Assembly (NCBI RefSeq): GCF_001984125.1
Contig: NZ_MTQL01000007.1
Location: 124,001 to 188,000, forward strand
Origin: Leifsonia sp. ALI-44-B
GTDB taxonomy: Bacteria > Actinomycetota > Actinomycetes > Actinomycetales > Microbacteriaceae
DNA: 64,000 nucleotides
Reading direction: 5' to 3'
Shown here: positions 59,811 through 64,000 of the stretch, in pieces
Numbering within the stretch: the stretch's first letter is position 1
How the letters are laid out: the number at the start of each line of letters is the position of its first letter
Position numbers and translations under genes: made by a program
The notes under the pieces: generated by a model
Databases searched by the model: none
Seen by the model: only the letters and a program-made list of their open reading frames with translations
What the model was told of the DNA's origin: nothing

Positions 59811-60851
59811 ATGTTCAGCAAAGACGCAACATGGCTCAGGACCGCCCGCATCGCCGTCCCCCTCGGCGTAGCGGCGCTCGTGCTCACCGGCTGCTCGGGT
59901 GGCGGGGCCACCGGCGGCGACGGAACCTCCTCGACCAAGGTCGCGGCCGTGATCAAGGGCCTCGACAACCCCTTCTTCCAGTACATGGAGACCGGCATCA
60001 ACGACACCGCCAAGAGCGATGACGTCAGCGTGCAGGTGCAGGCGGCCGCCGACATCGGCGACACCACGGGTCAGGCCGACAAGCTCACGGCCCTCGTCGG
60101 CCAGGACTTCGGCTGCTACATCGTGAACCCCATCTCGGGCACCAACCTCGTGCAGGCGCTCAGCCAGGTTTCGACGGCCGGCAAGACCATCGTCAACATC
60201 GACCAGCCCATCGACGCGGATGCCGCCAAGACCGCGAACCTCGACATCGCCACCTACATCGGCACCGACAACGAGGCCGCTGGCGGCAAGGCCGGCGACT
60301 TCGTACTCGGACAGATCGACCCCGGTTCAGAGGTCGCCATCATCGGCGGCATCGCGGGAGACGTGACGAGCGCCGCACGCATCGACGGCTTCAAGGCCGC
60401 GGTCGGCAGTGACGTCGACGTCATCCAGGAAACCGCCGCCGACTGGAAGCGCGAGATGGCCCTCACGCAGGCCACCGACATCATCGCCGCCAACCCCGAC
60501 GTCAAGGCGTTCTTCGCCGCGAACGACGACATGGGCCTCGGCATCGTCAAGGCCGTCGAGAACGCCGGCAAGACCGGTGAGATCACGGTCGTGAGCGTCG
60601 ACGGCAACGAAGACGCGCTTGAATCGGTCAAGGCCGGCGGGCTCTCGGCCACGGTCGCCCAGTACCCCTTCGCTGTCGGACAGCTCGGCGTGCAGGCCTG
60701 CGAGGTCGCGACATCCGGTGGCGACTTGCCGAAGAACATCGAGTCCCCCACGGCGCTCGTCACCTCGGCCGAAGCCGACCAGGCGCTCGACGCGTTCCCG
60801 CAGCCCTTCGCGCCCTTCGAGAACCCGCTCGAGGACCTGCTCAAGAAGTAA
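59811..60851 (+). CDS. Sugar-binding lipoprotein of the ROK-linked importer
   Basis: 346 residues. Lipobox VLTGC after a signal peptide, a Gly/Thr-rich linker, then the type-I binding fold: VAAVIKGLDNPFFQYMETGI, DWKREMALTQATDIIAANPD, AANDDMGLGIVKAVENAG and VVSVDGNEDALESVKAGGLSA. This is the CUT2 pattern for ribose, fructose or allose binding proteins. ATG 59811 is preferred over 59805 because AAGG is 6 bases away. A hairpin at 60859-60891 separates it from the permease and would let it be made in excess. Confidence 0.88.
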   Translation: MFSKDATWLRTARIAVPLGVAALVLTGCSGGGATGGDGTSSTKVAAVIKGLDNPFFQYMETGINDTAKSDDVSVQVQAAADIGDTTGQADKLTALVGQDFGCYIVNPISGTNLVQALSQVSTAGKTIVNIDQPIDADAAKTANLDIATYIGTDNEAAGGKAGDFVLGQIDPGSEVAIIGGIAGDVTSAARIDGFKAAVGSDVDVIQETAADWKREMALTQATDIIAANPDVKAFFAANDDMGLGIVKAVENAGKTGEITVVSVDGNEDALESVKAGGLSATVAQYPFAVGQLGVQACEVATSGGDLPKNIESPTALVTSAEADQALDAFPQPFAPFENPLEDLLKK

Positions 60852-60858
60852 CCGATCG

Positions 60859-60891
60859 CGTGTCGCGGGCCCTCCCCCGGCCCGCGGCACG
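60859..60891 (+). terminator. Attenuator hairpin after the binding-protein gene
   Basis: CGCGGGCC (60864-60871) pairs with GGCCCGCG (60879-60886) around a 7-base loop, with outer CGTG/CACG pairs. It lies 8 bases after the stop codon and before the permease, a position typical for partial termination that raises binding-protein level. Confidence 0.75.
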
Positions 60892-61002
60892 TGGGGCAGC
60901 CCACCATCCGCTGCCCGCTGCCTGCTGCCTGCTTCCCGCTGCCCTCGACGGGCTCACCGACTCATCGACATCGCCCGAGTTAGAACGGAACCCCCACTCC
61001 CC

Positions 61003-61983
61003 ATGAGTACAACAACCGAAGCCCGACCCGGAAGGATGCAGGCGGTCGCCGCGCAGACCCGCCAGCTGAGCTTCTGGGCCGAGAACGCGGCACCCATCGG
61101 GCTCGTCGCCCTGGTGATCGTGTTCTCGATCCTCAGCCCCACCTTCCTCACCCTCGGCAACATCCGCGCCATGCTCGTTGCCGCCGCGATCCTCGTGATC
61201 CTGGCGATCGGTCAGGCATTCGTCATCACGACGGGCGGCATCGACCTGTCCATCTCGGCCACCATGACGCTCGGCGCCATCGGCTTCGGCCTGGCGTTCA
61301 GCAACGGGTTCGGGTTCTGGGCATCGGCGCTCGTCGCCATCCTCTCGGCCATGCTGATCGGCCTGATCAACGGGTTGCTGATCGCCAAGGGGAAGGTGAC
61401 GGACTTCATCGCCACGCTCGGAACCCTGTCGGTCGCGACGGGCCTCGCGCTCATCATCTCGAACGGCAAGCCCATCAACGTGAACAGCCCCGAACTGCTG
61501 ACGCTCACGTCGGGGTCGCTCGGAATCTTCGGGTACCCGATCATCCTCGCCGCCATCGTGGCCGCCGCCGCGTGGTTCGTCATGTTCCGCACGCGTTTCG
61601 GTCTGCACGTGCAGGCCGTCGGCGGCAGCGAAGAGAGCGCCGTGGCCAACGGCATCAGCGCCACCAAGGTGCGCCTCGCCGTCTACCTGATCGCCGCGGG
61701 CCTGGCCGGTCTCGCCGCCCTGCTGCTCGTCGCGCGCGTCGGTGCCGCCGAGCCCGCCATCAACACGCAGTTCCTGCTCAACTCGATCGCGGCCGTCGTG
61801 CTCGGCGGCGTCAGCCTCACGGGCGGCAAGGCCAAGATCGTCGGACCCGTGATCGGCGCCCTGCTGCTCACGGCCCTCACCAACGGATTGACGCTGCTCG
61901 GCGTCTCGCAGTTCTACCAGCCGCTCGCCGTCGGACTCGTCGTAGTTCTGGCCGCCCTACTCACGAGGTTCCAGAAGAAATGA
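61003..61983 (+). CDS. CUT2-type sugar permease of the ROK-linked importer
   Basis: 326 residues, nine or so membrane segments. GGIDLSISATMTLGAIGFG, GLHVQAVGGSEESAVANGI (coupling loop) and NSIAAVVLGGVSLTGGKAKI identify the BPD_transp_2 family. There is a single permease, so a homodimer is expected. The ATG at 61003 has little ribosome site. Its end overlaps the ATPase start by 4 bases. Confidence 0.88.
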   Translation: MSTTTEARPGRMQAVAAQTRQLSFWAENAAPIGLVALVIVFSILSPTFLTLGNIRAMLVAAAILVILAIGQAFVITTGGIDLSISATMTLGAIGFGLAFSNGFGFWASALVAILSAMLIGLINGLLIAKGKVTDFIATLGTLSVATGLALIISNGKPINVNSPELLTLTSGSLGIFGYPIILAAIVAAAAWFVMFRTRFGLHVQAVGGSEESAVANGISATKVRLAVYLIAAGLAGLAALLLVARVGAAEPAINTQFLLNSIAAVVLGGVSLTGGKAKIVGPVIGALLLTALTNGLTLLGVSQFYQPLAVGLVVVLAALLTRFQKK

Positions 61984-62768
61984 CCAACACTCAGCCTTCT
62001 CCGCACACGGGCACGACCCCGGCGGGCGATTTCATCCTCACCGCGACCGACATCAAGAAGTCGTTCGGCGGCGTGCACGCCCTGAAGGGCGCGTCGATGA
62101 CCATGCGTCGCGGCGAGATCACGGCCCTCATCGGCGACAACGGTGCCGGCAAGAGCACCATGGTTCGCTCGCTGTCGGGCATTCACAAACCCGATTCGGG
62201 CGAGATCACGCTCGACGGCAAGATCGTGTCGTTCGACAACCCGAACGCCGCCCGCAACCACGGCATCGAGACCGTGCAGCAGAACCTGGCGCTCGTCGAA
62301 GACCTCACGGTGTGGCAGAACTTCTTCCTCGGCCGCGAGAAGACACACGGCTTCGGCCCGTTCCGCACGCTCGACCGCCGCGTCATGCGCTCGACCGCCG
62401 AGGGCATGCTGAAGGATCTGGCCGTCAACGTGCCGCCCGTCTCGAGCAAGGTGCGCCGCCTCTCGGGCGGTCAGCGCCAGGCCGTGGCCATCGCGCGCGC
62501 CGCCGGCTGGGGTTCGAAGATCGTCATCATGGACGAGCCGACCGCCGCCCTGGGCGTGCAAGAGACCGCGCGCGTGGAGGGTGTCATCAACACACTGCGC
62601 GACTCGGGCGTGGCAGTGTTGCTCATCAGCCACAACTTCGACCAGGTGATGCGGCTTTCTGACCACATCTGGGTCATGCGCGCGGGCACCGCCGTGGCCG
62701 AGCGCCGCACGAGCGAGACGAACGGCGCCGAGCTCGTGGCGCTGATCACCGGCGCGAAGGCGTCCTGA
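61980..62768 (+). CDS. Single-domain sugar ABC importer ATPase (FrcA-like)
   Basis: 262 residues with one ATPase domain only, as in FrcA and related CUT2 importers, whereas the other three importers of the window have double ATPases. Walker A GDNGAGKST, Q-loop ETVQQNLAL, signature LSGGQRQAVA, Walker B IVIMDEPTAALG, switch His in LLISHNFDQ. It would act as a homodimer. A GTG start of the next gene follows one base after its stop. Confidence 0.9.
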   Translation: MTNTQPSPHTGTTPAGDFILTATDIKKSFGGVHALKGASMTMRRGEITALIGDNGAGKSTMVRSLSGIHKPDSGEITLDGKIVSFDNPNAARNHGIETVQQNLALVEDLTVWQNFFLGREKTHGFGPFRTLDRRVMRSTAEGMLKDLAVNVPPVSSKVRRLSGGQRQAVAIARAAGWGSKIVIMDEPTAALGVQETARVEGVINTLRDSGVAVLLISHNFDQVMRLSDHIWVMRAGTAVAERRTSETNGAELVALITGAKAS

Positions 62769-62769
62769 G

Positions 62770-63681
62770 GTGATCGCCTTCTCGCGGCGGGCGGCGCAGC
62801 TCGACACCCCTTTGGGCGTGCACGCCGGAACGTTCGTGAACACCTGGACGCCCGAGGCATCCCGGTTCGCCATCGAGGGCGCCGCGGCATCCGGCTACGA
62901 TCTGATCGAGATTCCGCTGCCCGGTGCTGATCAGCGTGATGGTTCCGCAACCGTGGCCCTGCTCGATGAGGCCGGGCTGGATGCCGTCGTCTCGCTGGCC
63001 CTCGACCCGTCGACCGATATCAACACGGATGATGCGGAGTTGTCGGCCCGCGGCGAACGCAAGCTGCTCGACGCCGTCGACTTCGCCGCGTCCATCGGGG
63101 CGGGGTATGTCGGGGGCGTCACGTTCTCGGCCATGACGAAATACAGCCACCCGGCGAGCGCCGCCTCCCGCGAGAACTCGCTCTCGGTGCTCACACGCGT
63201 CGCCCAGCACGCTGGCCCCCTCGGCGTGGTCGTCGGCCTCGAATATGTGAACCGCTATGAGAGCAACCTGTTGAACACGGCGGCGCAGACCGCAGAGTTC
63301 ATCCGCGCCTTGAACGACCGCGGAGCCGAAAACCTGCTGCTGCACATCGACACCTATCACGCCAACAACGAGGAAGTCTCGCAGGCCGCCGCCGTGCGCG
63401 ACGCGGGACCCCACCTCGGCTATCTGCACATCGCCGAAAACCACCGTGGCCTGCTGGGCACGGGCTCGATCGACTGGGCGGGCCTCTTCGGGGCACTGGC
63501 AGCCGCCGACTATCGAGGCCCACTCACCTTCGAGTCCTTCTCGGGGGCCGTCGTCTCGCCCGAAACACGCGACGACATCGGCCTCTGGCGCAGCCTGTGG
63601 CACGACCCCGTCGAAGCCGCCGGCCACGCGAACTCTTTCCTGCGAGCCCAGCTCGCGATCCACTCACCGCAACTCACCTAA
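62770..63681 (+). CDS. Sugar phosphate isomerase/epimerase, D-tagatose/D-psicose 3-epimerase-like
   Basis: 303 residues, TIM barrel of the AP-endonuclease-2/xylose isomerase-like class. Metal ligands are suggested by VVGLEYVNRYESNLLNT (Glu), LLHIDTYHANNEE (Asp, His), YLHIAENHRG (His) and PLTFESFSGAV (Glu), the pattern of ketose 3-epimerases. The start is GTG 62770. It directly follows the ATPase, so the imported sugar is probably a ketose or is epimerised on entry; D-allulose or D-tagatose are plausible but unproven. Confidence 0.8.
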   Translation: MIAFSRRAAQLDTPLGVHAGTFVNTWTPEASRFAIEGAAASGYDLIEIPLPGADQRDGSATVALLDEAGLDAVVSLALDPSTDINTDDAELSARGERKLLDAVDFAASIGAGYVGGVTFSAMTKYSHPASAASRENSLSVLTRVAQHAGPLGVVVGLEYVNRYESNLLNTAAQTAEFIRALNDRGAENLLLHIDTYHANNEEVSQAAAVRDAGPHLGYLHIAENHRGLLGTGSIDWAGLFGALAAADYRGPLTFESFSGAVVSPETRDDIGLWRSLWHDPVEAAGHANSFLRAQLAIHSPQLT

Positions 63682-63689
63682 GGAAACCC

Positions 63690-64000
63690 ATGTCGAACAA
63701 CAAACTCGGAGTCCACGCCCTCGTCTTCTCGGGCGGCACCACACCGTCCGAGGTCGACCTCATCATCGCCGAGACCAAGAAGGCCGGCTTCGACCTGCTC
63801 GAGCTGTCGCTGCACGACGCGGGCAACCTCGACGTTCCCGCCGCGCGCGCCGCCCTCGACGCCGCGGGCCTCGGCATCGTGTGCTCCCGCGGCCTCGCCT
63901 TCGACGCGGATGTCTCGAGCGACGACCCCGCCACCGTCAGCCGCGGCGCCGACCTGCTGCAGTACTCGCTGGGCGTCACGCACGACCTCGGCGGAACCCA
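63690..64000 (+). CDS. Second TIM-barrel epimerase/isomerase (partial, runs off the window)
   Basis: The first 103 codons of another AP-endonuclease-2-like TIM barrel: LGVHALVFSGG, LIIAETKKAGFDLLELSLHD and ARAALDAAGLGIVCSRGLAF. The opening is of the same family as the gene before it, so the two are tandem paralogues with perhaps sequential steps. AAGGAAACC precedes ATG 63690, 8 bases after the previous stop. The active-site half is outside the window. Confidence 0.75.
   Translation, partial: MSNNKLGVHALVFSGGTTPSEVDLIIAETKKAGFDLLELSLHDAGNLDVPAARAALDAAGLGIVCSRGLAFDADVSSDDPATVSRGADLLQYSLGVTHDLGGT

Overview
The window is high-GC DNA, roughly two thirds G+C, with dense, often 1-8 bp overlapping genes, GTG/TTG as well as ATG starts, and AGGAGG-like ribosome sites. 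Several gene types are familiar from Actinobacteria and especially Microbacteriaceae: a DUF7882 protein followed by a MarR gene, an Rv0909-type small protein, DUF3817 and DUF6297 membrane proteins, an MmyB-type XRE regulator and an LAxTG-like surface anchor. The assignment to Microbacteriaceae is inference; there is no rRNA, tRNA, phage, insertion sequence or CRISPR array that I can see.

Layout. 1-9 kb: end of a surface protein, an acyltransferase-SGNH enzyme, a pentapeptide-repeat protein and small regulators and enzymes (MarR, YciI, methyltransferase, GNAT, TetR plus quinone reductase). 9.2-17.7 kb: a BenE-type transporter, then an L-rhamnose locus: ABC importer (rhaT, rhaP, rhaQ, rhaS), isomerase (rhaI) and mutarotase (rhaM). 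Three copies of the palindrome TGAAACGATTCA precede the three transcription units. 17.8-21.8 kb: SDR/XRE divergent pair and a two-gene ABC exporter. 21.9-32.1 kb: an eight-gene minus-strand operon (rhamnose/AI-2-type ABC importer, two M20 amidohydrolases, a GATase-like protein, a PfkB kinase) with a divergent LacI regulator and a GTAATCGATTAC operator. 32.2-34.3 kb: a histidine kinase followed by a BLUF blue-light sensor.

34.5-42.8 kb: a third sugar ABC importer with a zinc alcohol dehydrogenase, a SorC regulator, a RhaB-type kinase and an SDR. Near-identical boxes upstream of sorC and of the SDR-kinase operon tie them into one regulon. 43-50 kb: CPBP protease plus two-component system, a phosphotransferase, a DeoR regulator, a hydrolase and an orphan LysR-type helix-turn-helix protein. 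50.4-55.7 kb: a toxin-antitoxin pair, a TauE/SafE permease, ArsR plus zinc-type CDF exporter, MFS exporter plus MerR. 55.7-58.4 kb: two paralogous lipoproteins flanking a cupin, then a BASS/ACR3-like transporter. 58.4-64 kb: a ROK repressor divergent from a fourth ABC sugar importer that leads into two tandem TIM-barrel epimerases, the last cut by the window edge.

The theme is carbohydrate scavenging: four separate CUT2-type importers, each next to a different regulator class or operator (an unlinked regulator for rha, LacI, SorC, ROK), with the enzymes that would process each substrate. The substrates of the last three systems cannot be fixed from sequence; the 21.9-31 kb operon is the least conventional combination and the best candidate for an undescribed pathway.
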